A DNA stretch of 46,826 nt from Glutinoglossum americanum (GCA_020080175.1 JAGHQL010000198.1:1-46826), one strand, 5' to 3'. Positions 21,925 to 33,246 are shown, counted from the stretch's first letter. Notes: a model not told the origin generated them from the sequence alone. Translations and numbers: made by a program.

Positions 21925-23539
21925 ATGGAACCCGCTAGGGGATGCAGCGGAACGCTTCTTCAGCAAAAAACCTACCCAGAGCAGTTATACGCGAGCTTTG
22001 GAGAACTGGGACTTCTTCGACGGCTAGTTCTGGCTGCTTGTCGAGGAGTTGTAGAAGCTAGAAGCCCAGGGGAGGCATTAGTCAAAGAAGGCCACGAAAA
22101 TGTGACGAAATTGCTGCTTGAGGCTGGAGCTGACGTGGAAGCCCACGATGATTCACGAAGGACGCCGCTCCATTGGGGACTGTACGCTGGGCACGAAAAT
22201 ACAGTTTCGCTCCTTAAGGATAATGGCACAAATTGACATCGCGTGATGATTATGGAAGAATACCTTTACATATGCGGCCGTTGCGGGGAAGGAGACGTGT
22301 GTGAAGCATCTAGTAGGCGAAGGCGCCAAAGAGGCGAAATATAGGAAGGGACTGACTCCACTAAACCTTGGTGCCCGGATTGGGGTGACCAAGTCGTGAA
22401 GCTGCTGCTTGAGATGGGGGCTAACCTAGAGTCCCATTCTAGCAATGGCCAGACGCCGCTCTCATGGGCTGCATGGGAGGGGCATTCTGCCGCAGCTGAG
22501 CTACTACTAGATGTAGGGGCCAACCTGGAGTCCAACTCTAACCGTGGCCGGACGCCTCTCTGGTTGGCCGCGGAGAACAACCGTGAGGATGTCGTCAAGC
22601 TGCTGCTCAAAAAGGGAGCCAACATGGAGTCAAGAGGTAACTACGGTCAGACGCCGCTTTCATAGGCCGCGGGAGAAGGGCATGAGACAATCGTCAAGCT
22701 ACTACTCGAAAGGGGTGCAGAAGTGGAGTCCAAATCCATGAGTGGTCGGACGCCGCTCTTGGGGGCCGTGGAGGGCGGACACGAGGCCGTTGTCAAACTG
22801 CTGCTCGCGGCGGGAGCTGACCTGGAGTCCATGGGTAATGATTGTTAAACGGCGCTTTCCTTTGCCGCCGCGGAGGCTGTGACTGGGCAGGAGGCCATTG
22901 TCAAGCTACTGCTTGGAGCGGGGGTCGGCTTGGAATCTAGCAGTAGACATGGCCAGACACCACTCTCACATGTCGCAAGGGAGGGGAATGAGGCTGCCCT
23001 CAAGCTGCTGCTCGGGGCGGGACCAGAGTTTGAGTCCAGGGATAGTAGATTCAGCCAGACGCCACTCTCGTGGGCCGCAGAATGCGGGAACGAAGCCGTG
23101 GTCAAGCTGCCGATTAAGAAAGGGGCCAATCTAGACACCACATCTCACGATAAGTGGACACTGCTCTCATTTGCAGCGGGGAGAGGGCGAGAGCCCGTTG
23201 TCACGCTGCTACTCGAAAAAGGGGCCAGCCTGGGTTCCAAAAATGACTGTGGCCGGTCGCCTCTCATTTGCCGCGAATGCTGGGGACAAGGGCACCGTGG
23301 CAACACTGCTTAAGGAGGGCGCAGAACTGGAGTCTGCGGATATGTATGGCGGAACGCCGCTCTGTATGGCTGCGCAATACGGGAACGAGGCCGTCGTCAA
23401 GTTGATGCTTGAGGAGGGAGCCGACCTGGAATTCACTGGCTGTTCCAGCCCGACGCCGCTCGCAATGGCCGCGGTGAAGGGGCACCATGGCATTGTTGAG
23501 CTCATGCGGTCAGCTCTGCACACCCAATGGTACCCCTAA
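21925..23539 (+). pseudogene. Decayed ankyrin-repeat gene
   Basis: About a dozen ankyrin repeats (consensus here GQTPLSWAA..G.E..VKLLL..GA..ES) are spread over changing frames. The run starts at ATG 21925 (frame 1), then shifts through two other frames between about 22233 and 22390. It is continuous in frame 1 from 22396 to about 23260 apart from TAG at 22663-22665 and TAA at 22846-22848, then shifts again to the frame that ends at 23539. The two stops sit at positions where the repeat consensus has Trp (TGG) and Gln (CAA), so each is a G-to-A or C-to-T change in RIP-type context. Ankyrin arrays like this usually bind proteins and are common in fungal STAND proteins; no NACHT domain was found upstream. 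At least four frame changes and two stops mark it as non-functional. Confidence 0.82.
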
Positions 23540-24106
23540 CCTCGACGTTTTTTTTTTTTTAGCTCTTTACTCTATCGCCTTCTCCACTCATAAGACCCTT
23601 TCCACCCCCTTCCTTCAAGTCGTCTTTGCGAAGTAGTCAGTCAAATCAAGAACGGCCAGCGCCAATTTACTAGAAGCAAAGTCTTCCCCAAGGGAAACGC
23701 CAGCATCCCAAAGTTCGGAACCGAGAGGCTGCGACTAATATTGAAGGTACTTATCACCACCTCACATCCCACACAAGCTACATACCTTGAATCACTGGCT
23801 GAATTCTTGGAATGGGAGCAGTCAGACATTTTCTCCCGTCCTTCGATGGTCTAAATCCCGTTTAGTTTTACATGTAGTTTCACATAGAGAATATGAGCTA
23901 TAAACTGACAAAGGTTCCAACGTAAACGGGATCTAATACCCATCTCGTAAGGGATCAGGTTGTTGACGTCCTAAAAGGCGGCAAGAGTCTAGATTTAGGA
24001 GGCGTATCTTGAGTAGGTTCTACGCTTAGGGGGGAACTAAATGCGGAGAATATCTCATTATGAGTTAGTACTATTACATCCGAATACTGCCCTGTAACGG
24101 GAAAAC
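23540..24106. other. Intergenic, nothing recognised
   Basis: Begins with an 11-T run near 23550 just after the ankyrin remnant. A 62-codon minus frame (23641-23829) shows no domain. Confidence 0.4.
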
Positions 24107-24111
24107 GGCTC

Positions 24112-24286
24112 TGTTGAAAATAGCTCTCAACTCAACTACTCGTATCCGTATTCCCATGGCAAGTGCCTTGGGTTTACCCGTTAGGAGACCTCCGGTGGAG
24201 AGCCTCCGGCTCTCCACGTCTATATAGTCTAGTTAGTTTCTCATGTATTTAAGCAAGCAATGGAGTCGCTCACTCAACTTCCAATA
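24112..24286 (+). mobile_element. Solo LTR, TGTTG...CAAYA family (copy E, short)
   Basis: 175 bp beginning TGTTGAAAAT and ending TTCCAATA, flanked by the perfect 5-bp duplication GGCTC (24107-24111 and 24287-24291). Inside are a GC-rich hairpin (GGAGAGCCTCCGGCTCTCC) and then CTATATAGTCTAG, the same order as in the longer copies. Fossil solo LTR, the shortest of the set. Confidence 0.75.
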
Positions 24287-24360
24287 GGCTCATCATGTAT
24301 TGGATCAGAATTGACGATATTTGAAACGACAAGCAGCCAATTTATGTAGAAAGGGACACT

Positions 24361-24624
24361 TCAGCTGTGAAGTTCTGGAGCAGCCAGCCCGTTTCTATAG
24401 GACATACATAACCTTGGGAAGTGCATCAAAGCGAAGAGAAAACCAAAGAGTAGCAACCCAATCCCAATTTGAGCATAAGGGCCCCCGGGTTCGCTGAGTC
24501 TTGTGATAAATAGTTGGTTCGGTTCTATGAGATCTGCACTACATACTCTCCTGCCGCTCATACAATGTTGGAGTATGTCCAACCGCAGATCCCAATGAGC
24601 TTGAGGAATGCCATATATTGGCAT
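24361..24624 (-). CDS. Small ORF with one hydrophobic helix, doubtful
   Basis: A true ATG at 24624 opens 87 codons. Residues about 50-70 (AQIGIGLLLFGFLFALMHF) form a convincing membrane helix, followed by a short basic tail. It may be the truncated end of a larger membrane protein, because the residues before the helix (LFITRLSEPGGPY) look like a loop. No family recognised. Confidence 0.3.
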   Translation of the reverse strand: MPIYGIPQAHWDLRLDILQHCMSGRRVCSADLIEPNQLFITRLSEPGGPYAQIGIGLLLFGFLFALMHFPRLCMSYRNGLAAPELHS

Positions 24625-24822
24625 TCGAACAAGCGTTCTTTCCTTTCAATTACCGCAATGCAATTGGCTATTGGCAACGGCAGAGGCAACACACTGCTAG
24701 CTCCGCGCTATTAGCATTCCGAGCTTCTGCTCGGAATGAGCAGGCATTACGTTCCTACATGTCGGCGATCAGCATTTCTCCATTGCTGATCCGCCGATTG
24801 TTATGACCTCGCGGGCCTGAAA

Positions 24823-25226
24823 TCATAAAGAGAGTCTCAGAGCCTCTTCTATTATCCTACATCGATCAGCTTTAATACAATTAACAATATGTTCTACAAG
24901 GCATAAGAAATACCACTCCGCATACCCTCCGTGGCCCCCTCTATGAGCATGGCCTAGTTTACGACATATAACATCAGGATGCACCAAAAGAGTTTCGCAT
25001 AAACAGTTACTACTGAACAAGTCTACAATCCACAAGTGAGCCGCAAATTCAAAGGGCAGGTTAACTCAAGGAAAGCTTCAAGACTCTTGTTGTCTCTGCT
25101 GATTTTTAATGCTTGGGGGAAGCCTCTGTATGATGTAATGCGACGAGGGGTGCACGCTGCCCTAAGAAATTCAGGTAAAATTAAAGCAGCCTCTTCCGAA
25201 AGCCGCAGGCCACCAGTGAGACTCAC
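24823..25226 (-). pseudogene. Two overlapping minus-strand ORFs, possibly one frameshifted gene
   Basis: A 67-codon frame (25226-25023; LRAACTPRRITSYRGFPQAL) ends at TAG. A second frame offset by one base (25035-24823; VHPDVICRKLGHAHRGGHGG) starts a few bases earlier and continues protein-like sequence. A single one-base change would fuse them. I do not recognise the product. Another minus-strand frame with similar character lies at 25888-26100. Confidence 0.25.
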
Positions 25227-27437
25227 CCACTAGAATGAGAGGGGGGTTTCACCATCTTAGTTCGAGAGCGAAAAGGAGATCGGCTCTCCCGAGACCCTCC
25301 CTCTGGTTTATCATGAAGAATTTCACAGAAATGGGACCAAAGTTCTTTGCGAGGGCAGCATCGCCGGGGCTATGAAGGCCGAACGATTAATGTCGTGGGC
25401 AGAGATGGCTAACAGATAGAGTTTGTGCAGATGAGACGTTGTTCCTTGATGATATCTCTCTAATGCAGATATCGTCTGTTTTCACCCCTCGAGGTACAGG
25501 CGTTACATCCATCATATTGCCAACTATTTTAGGATTTGCTTTAGTCGAAGTCATAACTGTCGCATCGACCGGTCTGCTCAACCTGCGAGAACTCCTTGGG
25601 AACACTCTCATACAGCGTGCTGCTCCGGGCAAATTTTTGAAGCTGGTTTCAACAATCAAATTGCCACTTGCATGCTGTCCTAGTCATGCACGGGATCCAG
25701 AATTCTAGCTTTTGTTTTGCCACCGCTGAATATGCTTTCAATCCCCCACAAGTTCCCCCTCGGTCAACGTGAAAATTCTACTACACAGGGATATAATGGT
25801 GAAGTTTAGCAAGCTATGTGTATAAATCTAATAGTCGCAGCTAGTTTAGACTGAATCCTTGTTAGGTTTCCCAACTTCGCGGAATTGTTATCTAGCTACC
25901 GTGGGGAATTCGAACACCATCTGCAAGCCGAACTGCATAGCTAGCCGAGCTATGGTTGAAGCGAATGCCAGATCCACACTTCCGGACCAGAAGCACACAT
26001 CGTCAAATGCCCCATCATGAAATCTTGTAAATAGTATTAGAATCATATCTAGGCTTGAGTTAAACCGGAGCAAACGCTTCCCCCTATTAAGTGAATACAC
26101 TCGACCTGTTCTTGGCCTGCCTGATTCTGCTAAAGCTAGAACTGCCTCTATCCCTCCTAGACCTACGCCTACTGGAAGAAACCTTACAACAACTGTTCTT
26201 ATTCTTCGCTAGCCGGGTAGAGAGGTAGGGTCCCTAGTCCTAGCCACGAGAACCTACGTAAGAACCTGCAACCACTTTGAAGGCTAGCTATCCTACGACT
26301 ACTTCCTCTAAGGCTAATCCAGAGGATTCTCAATCCTTTGGTTGTTCTCACTGCGGCAATCCTCATATTAGCCCCACTTAAGGCTGCGCCTTGTCTTTTC
26401 ACTGCTTTAGAGCTATCGCCGCTATCCTTAATTTAAGTCCCGAGGTTATCAACACTCTTCAAGGCAGACTAGACGCAGCTCACTATCTACCACTCGGAGC
26501 CAGATTTCGAGAAAGCCGTGTGAGAACCCGATTCGCCGAAATAGCGGCATTGGCAGCTTTCGAATCAAAAAAGATGGGTTAGCGCCTAGCGGGAACGAAG
26601 GTGGTGGGTCCTTTCTCAAACCGGCCACTATGAGAACTATGAGTTTTAAGCAGGGCGCGTGACAAGTGGCAGCAATGCAGGTGTTCCAATTGTATATAGA
26701 ATTAATGCTAGCGAACCCCAGAAAGAGGTGGGATCACGCTGACTATGTAATTGAGGCGGCTCAATGTTATGCCGCTGCCAAGGAATGCCCTTAGCCCGCA
26801 GTAGCATGCCATGGTGCATGAGACGTCCTGACAGCCGCAGATGCAGTGGGTGGACCTATCAATTTCAATACGCCTCCTACAGGGACTTCTAGCGTCTCTA
26901 CTTCTCTACGCAGTGGCCACGGCACAGGGCTGAGCTTCTAGGACCCAAAATTATAGTCACAGTATGTTAGGTGACGTCTTGTGTGTCCGGACATGCCTGG
27001 AGAGCTTCTAGATAATTTCCCCTAATGGCCTTTGATTGGGTTGCTGTGTGCTATGGATTCGCACGAGCCTTCAGGATCAAAAGCCATTGGTTGAATTGTG
27101 AGAAGTTGATGTGGCTGATCTGAGTTTCTGCGTAATCCTTTTCAGACGCTGTTTTGCTTGTTTTGGTTAGGACTTTCTCCGAGGAATTAAGGGAACTTTA
27201 ACGGAGGAGTGCCACAAAAGTAGTGGGACTTACCGCTTTTATGGCACCCCCTCAGAGATGCCAAGATCCAAGAGGGACCCTAGCGAATCATCTCCTTTTA
27301 CCGTGACCGCCACCTTGGTTCTAGATCTGGCCATAGGGTTCGGTCGTCGCTCTATAAAGTATAATATCGCTGCAGTATGACTGCAACCTCCTAGCCATAT
27401 AGCTAGTTCGACACAAGACACGCGTGGCTGCGCATCG
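25227..27437. other. Degenerate region, nothing named
   Basis: 2.2 kb of short frames on both strands. The minus-strand frame 25888-26100 contains FDDVCFWSGSVDLAFA and may be an exon remnant. At 26338-26365 a CSHCGNPH sequence resembles half of a zinc knuckle, without the other ligands. I name no element or gene here. The last 200 bp before 27438 probably contain the promoter of the next gene. Confidence 0.35.
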
Positions 27438-29685
27438 ATGCTCTATCCACCCTACAACTCGACTTTCGACATTCTTAAATGCTTGAACGACAAGGGATCT
27501 CTCTACAAACAGGATCCTAACAACTCATATTTTGTGAAAGGTGACGGCATTATATGCAAGGCCCAAGAGGCCTGTCTCACTCTAGAAGGTTGCTGGAATT
27601 GGTGCGGCGGAGACGTTCGGGGACACTATGACAAGTCAGACGTGTTCAATGCGATTGCAACATGGGTTTTTCCGCTGTTCCTCATAGCCGGGAACATCAA
27701 CTATGTCAATGTTGGGAATACGGCTTATTTTAACTACCTCGCTGTACTAATGCACCTTCTTGGTGATCCGATAGATACGATATTGTCACTTTCACTTAAA
27801 ATTGATATTACGCGACGGGCTTATAAACGCTATATGGTGCGATTCCCTAATGCCTCGAAGAGGAAAGCAAAAAATTTTGCAATCGTGGCATTCGCACTAG
27901 ATGATTATGGGTTTCAGGATCGAGATGAGGATCTTCTAGACGGGTTTACACACATACAAGACGATCAAGCGGAGGGGTTCCAAACAGCGGCCCGGCTGCT
28001 CTCAGACGTCCGAGGAAACAGCGCGATGAGAACGGGGTTAGCGATTGCGTCTTACATCTTCGGTTTGTCTGTTGCCTATGTGAGAATGCGGCAGTCGAAG
28101 GATATACCCGCTCATACCTCGCATACGATCGCGTTACGGGTACTATATTTTTGGCTTCTTCCAGCTGCCATCTTGAGCGCGGTAGCGGGGAAATTTCCAT
28201 CGGAATGGACTTCGTATACCATTTTGAATCGCTTGAAGCGAGATAGACTGAGGCGAGTTGGGCGCCAAGCTATGGGTGACAAGCCTCCTCAGTCTAGAGA
28301 TATATCCTATCCAAGTTTGGAAATCGAATCCCTGGAAGTCCTGGTGGGCCAATCGCTAACAATTCGGGGAGGCGGGTCAGACTCATCTCTGGAAGGAAGG
28401 AAACGCCTGCTTCTAGGTAGCGACCATAATCAAACTCCGGGAGGCGAGCCATCCTCGCCCCTGGAGAGTAGACTCCGAGTCCCTGGTATCGATCAAACGG
28501 AAACCTTGGCGGACGGATCAAACCCACCCCTAAGAGACGCACAACGCCTAGTTTCCGGTAGCGACCGCAACCAAGCTTCAGAAAGCGAGTCAAACTCATC
28601 CCTGAGGAGTAGGCAACCCATAGCCCTGGATAACAACCAAACGGAAATCTCGGCGGGCGAATCAAGCCCGTTCCTGGGTGGCGACCATCAAATCGGAGAA
28701 GGAGAAACCGTTCCACGTTGGGACTTCGATCTCGCCCTTCTTGAGCCCTGGAGCGGGGGCAACTACAGCTGGCGGCCACGAAAAAGCGCCGGCTCACGTT
28801 TGCGAACAACTGGACACTACTGCGCTGCAATTCTGTGCGTCCTCTCGGCGTTCGCAGCGTCATTTACGACATCTTGGAGGACGCCCACGCAGGGACTAGG
28901 GTGCCGTGGCATCGTGGAACTAGCATACCCTGTGGCGTGGATTACGAGTTTTGCCTTCACCCTCGTAGCCAGTTGGCTGGAGCCGCGGAAGGATTCGTCT
29001 CATGGTTATGGTTCTGAACAAGGGAACGAACAAGGGAGCGAGGTGGGCATTCGAGGCGGCCAGGCATTACCCCAAAATTTGTTTCGACTTTGGGCTCTTG
29101 TCTGGATCAAAGACCTGTTTATCTCTGTGCCCATGATTGCGGTCCTCCTCGGCGCGTTCCAGGGTAGGCTTCCCCTCCCAACCCCCTGCTCGAATCTACA
29201 CAAATTACTCACATCCTATATTTCGTGCTCAAATAGGCTGGTGGAATTCCTGCTGGTGTTGGTCAGCGCCCTACAGCAAGTATCTAGGCGTTTCAGGAGG
29301 TGGCATGCTCGATATTGATATGGAAAGGGTCCTCCGTGAGCGATGGGGCGACTTCAAGCAGCTACCCGTGTGGATTTTTGTAGCGTTGGTTGTGCAGCTT
29401 CTGCTTGTGATCCTGCTACTTGGGTTCAGTTTTAAAAGCTTAGGGTGGGATGATAAGGAATTGAGAACGGCATTTGAGATAACAAACTTGGGAATATGGA
29501 GTACGCTGGGTGACTCAATTGCGCTATATTGGGAGGGAGTTGTTTCCTGGGTAAGGGACGTGTGGGCAAGGAGCTGGTCGTGGGTTGGAAGGAGGGCTAG
29601 GAGCAACAGGAGAACACAAGAGCAGAATTACCAGATGGATGATTTCTCCCGTGGCGAAGGACGTCCCGTGTCCGGGACGTCTTAA
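27438..29685 (+). CDS. Polytopic membrane protein with Cys-rich N-terminus and repetitive cytosolic loop
   Basis: Two exons (27438-29163 and 29237-29685, intron 73 nt, GTAGGC...AAATAG) give 724 residues. The N-terminus is Cys-rich (IICKAQEACLTLEGCWNWCGG, given as seen at residues 38-58), then helices follow near 72-88, 94-118, 196-212 and 230-252. A loop of about 170 residues (about 265-440) contains tandem repeats. Four more helices come near 458-475, 490-512, 555-575 and 625-650, with a basic C-terminal tail. Similar multi-helix proteins of unknown function are widespread in filamentous ascomycetes, but I cannot name the family. The frame is intact and the splice join keeps the hydrophobic pattern. 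It is probably a plasma-membrane or endomembrane protein. Confidence 0.72.
28377..28661 (+). repeat. Intragenic tandem repeat, four units of 69-72 bp
   Basis: Within the long loop of the membrane protein, units start at 28377, 28449, 28518 and 28590. Each unit encodes a 23-24 residue motif of the form S..-L-(E/R)-.R-...-G/D-.-.NQT-.-.GE. The units have diverged by substitution but keep the reading frame. A fifth, partial unit (SSPFLGGDHQIGEGE) follows. Confidence 0.7.
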
Positions 29686-30899
29686 CGCCCTGTTGGGTGG
29701 TAAGTGATTCAAGAGAATGGGGCAAGTCCATGTCTTTCAGCTTCTGTCAGTCCAAGCAAAAACCTCGATACAGGTCTTAGTGGAAGTTCCCTAGCCAAAC
29801 TATTTTCTCACCTTGGGAACATAATTGAAGGGTAGTCGCTTTGGCGGCTGCGGAGGAACTTAAAATGTGATGTGATGTGATAGAGCTAACGTGCGGTGTA
29901 TAAGTCAGAAGCATAAAAGTTGGTGCTAATTAATCTAGGTCTCTTTAGGGCAGCTACCTAGCCATTTTATCCCTTTTAAGTACAATGATCGGTCAGTCTT
30001 GGCTTTAGTGGGGCTTGGTTTAAGGCCGGGGTCTGGATGGGTCCCTGTTGGTTTTGGTGCCAAGAGCTCCTTTCTCGGACCAGTGCATTACCTTGGCGGC
30101 CGAATATTTGGCAGATTTCTACCGGAGACAAACCGGTCCCTGCTACAGTTGTATAGGATAGCTATTGAACGGAGGACGATAATAAGTTAAGCACACATAT
30201 CGTCAACACTGCACGTGATACCAAGACGGATTCTAACATTGCGATGCTGTTGGCTAAAGCGCGAGATTCCTGCATTATGCGAGTTAGCATTTTAAGCTGA
30301 AAACACACTATCCTATTGGCTAATTGGATAGCGTTTACCTGATCCCACCAACAAGGCAGCCTCACCTCCAAAAAGCAAGCAAGCACGCACTTCACTCGGA
30401 CGTTCAGTTGCTGCTGTCTATCAGTCATAGTGTCCAGAATCCCAGCCAAAAGCTGTGAGGTCGATAAAGATACCAGCTATTGGAGGATTTAGGACTGCAC
30501 CTTCAGCAAGTTACCTCACTATCGTCGCTGGACAGGGTAAGTACACTACCGACCCCACAATAAAAAATGAATCGGGAGATAAGGCTGACCGAAGGCCAGG
30601 ACCGCTTGCTTCCTCTGCTGCTGACAGGCGCCATTCACCAGGGATTGTTTTCTCGCAATCACATCCATCTCGAAAAGCGAAGCAGAGCAATCCCGCGAGG
30701 GATTTAGTCAATCCGCCTTCGGATCCCATCACACTTTTGGGGTAAGGGTACTGCTAGTCTCGCTATTTTGATTCCAATTTACCAGCTGTAAGCCTCCCGA
30801 CGATTCCGCTTCTTTTACAATGCACAAATTTATAAGGGGACTGTCAGACATGTTTGATATATTCAACGATATATATCCCCATGTGACAACAGCTCCAGG
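29686..30899. other. Intergenic, nothing recognised
   Basis: 1.2 kb without a credible gene. The frames at 29999-30190 and 30455-30745 lack ATG starts or domains. GATGTGATGTGATAG near 29870 is a tiny tandem repeat. A short inverted repeat (CTATCCTATTGG...GGATAG) lies near 30310. Confidence 0.4.
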
Positions 30900-31190
30900 A
30901 TGGTCCAAAATAACGCCGTCATCGCGATCATCATAGTCCTCCTCTTCATCGTCATCTCGGCAATTATATGTGGTCTCTGTGTGTTAAAGAGAGCCGCTAT
31001 GTATGAAGGATCGGATGATTCATATGAATCCGGTCCTCCTGCTAGGGTCGTGTATGGCCACGGACCCCCTGTTGGAGTTGTGTACGAGCATGGGCCTGCC
31101 GGTGGAGTTGTGTACGGACATCGTCCTGCTGGTGGAGTTATATATGGACGTGAACCTGCTGGAGGGGTTATATATGGGCGTCAAGGCTGA
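30900..31190 (+). CDS. Small single-pass membrane protein with a decapeptide-repeat tail
   Basis: ATG at 30900 opens a 96-residue single-exon frame. Residues 6-28 (AVIAIIIVLLFIVISAIICG) form one strong membrane helix followed by a basic LKRA, so the tail is probably cytosolic. After an acidic linker (YEGSDDSYES), five near-perfect decapeptides follow with consensus GPAGGVVYGH/R, then QG and the stop. No homologous family comes to mind. The intact frame, strong helix and in-phase repeats favour a real gene. Repeat-tailed small membrane proteins of this kind may change length quickly; that is inference. Confidence 0.62.
   Translation: MVQNNAVIAIIIVLLFIVISAIICGLCVLKRAAMYEGSDDSYESGPPARVVYGHGPPVGVVYEHGPAGGVVYGHRPAGGVIYGREPAGGVIYGRQG
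31032..31181 (+). repeat. 30-bp tandem repeat, five units, in frame
   Basis: Five consecutive 30-bp units (starts at 31032, 31062, 31092, 31122 and 31152), each encoding a decapeptide ending YGH, YEH or YGR. Units 3-5 are the most alike. Unit length is a multiple of three, so gain or loss of a unit keeps the frame. Confidence 0.9.
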
Positions 31191-33018
31191 GCCATATATG
31201 AACACTCTTGGCGGCGCAGCGAGCGCATGACAAGTCTAGCCCCAAAATATAAAACTGGGGGGTATCGATATAACTACATCTTGACCGAGGGCTGTTCTAG
31301 GAAGCTTTCATTCCCTTTGGCAATTATTATTGATAGGTGGAAACTCTAACGATAATATTGCTCCTACACTCCAAGCAAAAATCAAAATTAGACTAGAGGA
31401 ATGCGGTGCCCTCTACAAGCTAGCTAACTTTATGTCTTCAGCTGCCAGCGAATTCCGATTGCGGGTGGAATGGTATCCAAAGAATTGCATGTATTAGTTA
31501 TTGGAGGTACGAAAAAGAACTCAACTGGTTAATGAAGTACATTGTGCATGGGAACGAGCCCTATACACAAGAGACAACTACAGCGTTCAGTGGCAATGGA
31601 AAGGCGTCATAGCAATCATTATAGTCGACACAAAAATGAAAATAGGCCTATATCGGACGCCTGACTATGCAACGAGAGCAGATATGTGTACAGCCCTGAG
31701 GTGTATACCCGCACTTCTGTTGTGGAGTTCTCATTAAATTCTCACTTAACAATCAGCTTGCTATAATAGCAATAGCATAGCAGCAGAAGGCTTGGTGTGA
31801 CGCTTAGTTATTAATTAATCAACACGACCCATTAGTGAGTGGAGTAAGCCAACTTAAGTAGTTTCAGAGCAGATTTTTCCACCAGTGGGAATATCCATGT
31901 CCGTTGGGGTTCTCACTGTGAAGTTCCGTGCACATCCAGTACGCAAAGCGGGGTACGATAATTGTGGGGGGAATCACATGACATTGAGCCTCAACTTGGG
32001 CAGCAACACCACTGGTCACCATCCCCCAACCTAGTACCTGCGCAACTTCGCTCATTGTTCAGTGCCAGTGCCAGTGCTAGTGGGCGTTTCTGCGACATCG
32101 GACATCCCCATCGTCAAGAGTTACTACACGTCGCTGTCGGCTTTGCGGCTCTTTCCTTCTTAACGCCTGGAGTTTACTGGCCCTAGAGAGCAAGCTGATG
32201 CGATGCTGTTCCTGGTTCACTCGTGCGCCTTTTCATAGATGATTTCCACTAAGCTCCTCCTGTTCGTCGAGGAATCAGGCGTCTTAGGCTAGCGCGCCCT
32301 GTCCGCGAATGTGGAGAACAACGCACTGCCATTGGCTCGCTTGACTAGATAAGTGCGAGTACCTCTGTTCTCGTGACAAAAGACGGAGGGGAGGGTTCCT
32401 GATTCTCGCGCTGCTGCTCCACCCGCAGCTGCCTAAAGGTCAGAGTTCCTGTTTTATCGCTGGTTTTGGGTTTCGAAAGTCAGCCTTGCGGGTGCCTGGC
32501 GAGAGGGTGGTGTGGTAGCCTGATCACCTGTTTGGTGGGATCGGTTTCTCAGCAGGCAGACTCGTACTAGGGAAACGTGGGGGAACTTGTCTTAAAGGCG
32601 ATTTGGCTCTCCTAGTGGACAGCGACCCACACTAGTGAGGGAGTTAAGCATCCGCTCTAAGCACTCACATCCAGCAAGGAGAGCTTCGCTCAAATTATTA
32701 TAGCCTATGGCAGCTGCAGTAAATCAGGAACATCGGAGTGAATATTACAGGTCATGCGATCGCACTTTCTGCGGTGCGGTAGTGCACCTGGTCGTAGCAC
32801 CGTAAAAGAGCACCCGCTCCCCCCATAACCCTAGTTAGTGATAATCACTAAGATCTACCAAATTGTCCAAACCCGGGTGCTCACTCTGTGAACCCCTCTA
32901 CCCGCAAAGAAGTACACACACACACACTTGAAAATATTACTCTGCTGTTTCTAACGGTTCATAGCTATCAGCCGTCTCCTTCCACCCCAAGAAAAAACGG
33001 GAATTAGAGAAAGACAAA
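31191..33018. other. Intergenic, nothing recognised
   Basis: 1.8 kb without a credible gene. The frame 31501-31737 starts with TTG and shows no domain. An imperfect CAGTGC triplication lies near 32062, a (CA)n run near 32920, and a perfect inverted repeat (TAGTGATAATCACTA) near 32835. Confidence 0.4.
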
Positions 33019-33246
33019 ATGCCAACGAAGCATCATCCCCTCGTCCGCTCCGAACGATACGCCTACAGAGCGACCGCTGGGACCCTCCTTGCCATAAACA
33101 CCTTCGACCCTACACTCGTGTCACACGCACTACAGTTAGCGGTCCAGGCAACGCATTGGACTTGCAAAATCTGCATGAAGGTGTATAATAAAGCTGTCCA
33201 TGGGTGTTGGGATGGTTGTGGGAGATGTCGTAAATGGTACAAGTAG
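33019..33246 (+). CDS. Small Cys-rich hypothetical protein
   Basis: ATG at 33019, with AGACAAA just before it (adenine at -3, a favourable context), opens 75 codons. The C-terminal part has five cysteines in CKICMKVYNKAVHGCWDGCG.C spacing and a basic end, which could bind metal or form disulfides. There is no signal peptide. It is short, alone and of unknown family, so chance cannot be excluded. Confidence 0.4.
   Translation: MPTKHHPLVRSERYAYRATAGTLLAINTFDPTLVSHALQLAVQATHWTCKICMKVYNKAVHGCWDGCGRCRKWYK

Noticed and set aside
26338-26365. CSHCGNPH as a zinc knuckle of a retroelement
   Set aside because: Only the first Cys pair and one His are present, and no other element parts surround it.
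28294-28863. 189-codon minus-strand frame
   Set aside because: Antisense shadow of the repeat loop and helices of the membrane protein at 27438-29685; its repeats mirror those of the sense gene.
30455-30745. 96-codon plus frame
   Set aside because: The frame opens at a GTG, has no recognisable domain, and a similar-length antisense frame covers the same DNA.
31604-31626. Segment resembling the VIAIIIV coding sequence at 30913, as if a decayed copy of the small membrane gene
   Set aside because: Only about 20 bases match and the flanks do not align, so a duplication is not supported.
32480-32660. Structured-looking stretch considered as a tRNA or 5S-like gene
   Set aside because: No cloverleaf, no GGTTCGANNCC-type B box and no 5S-like internal promoter could be found.
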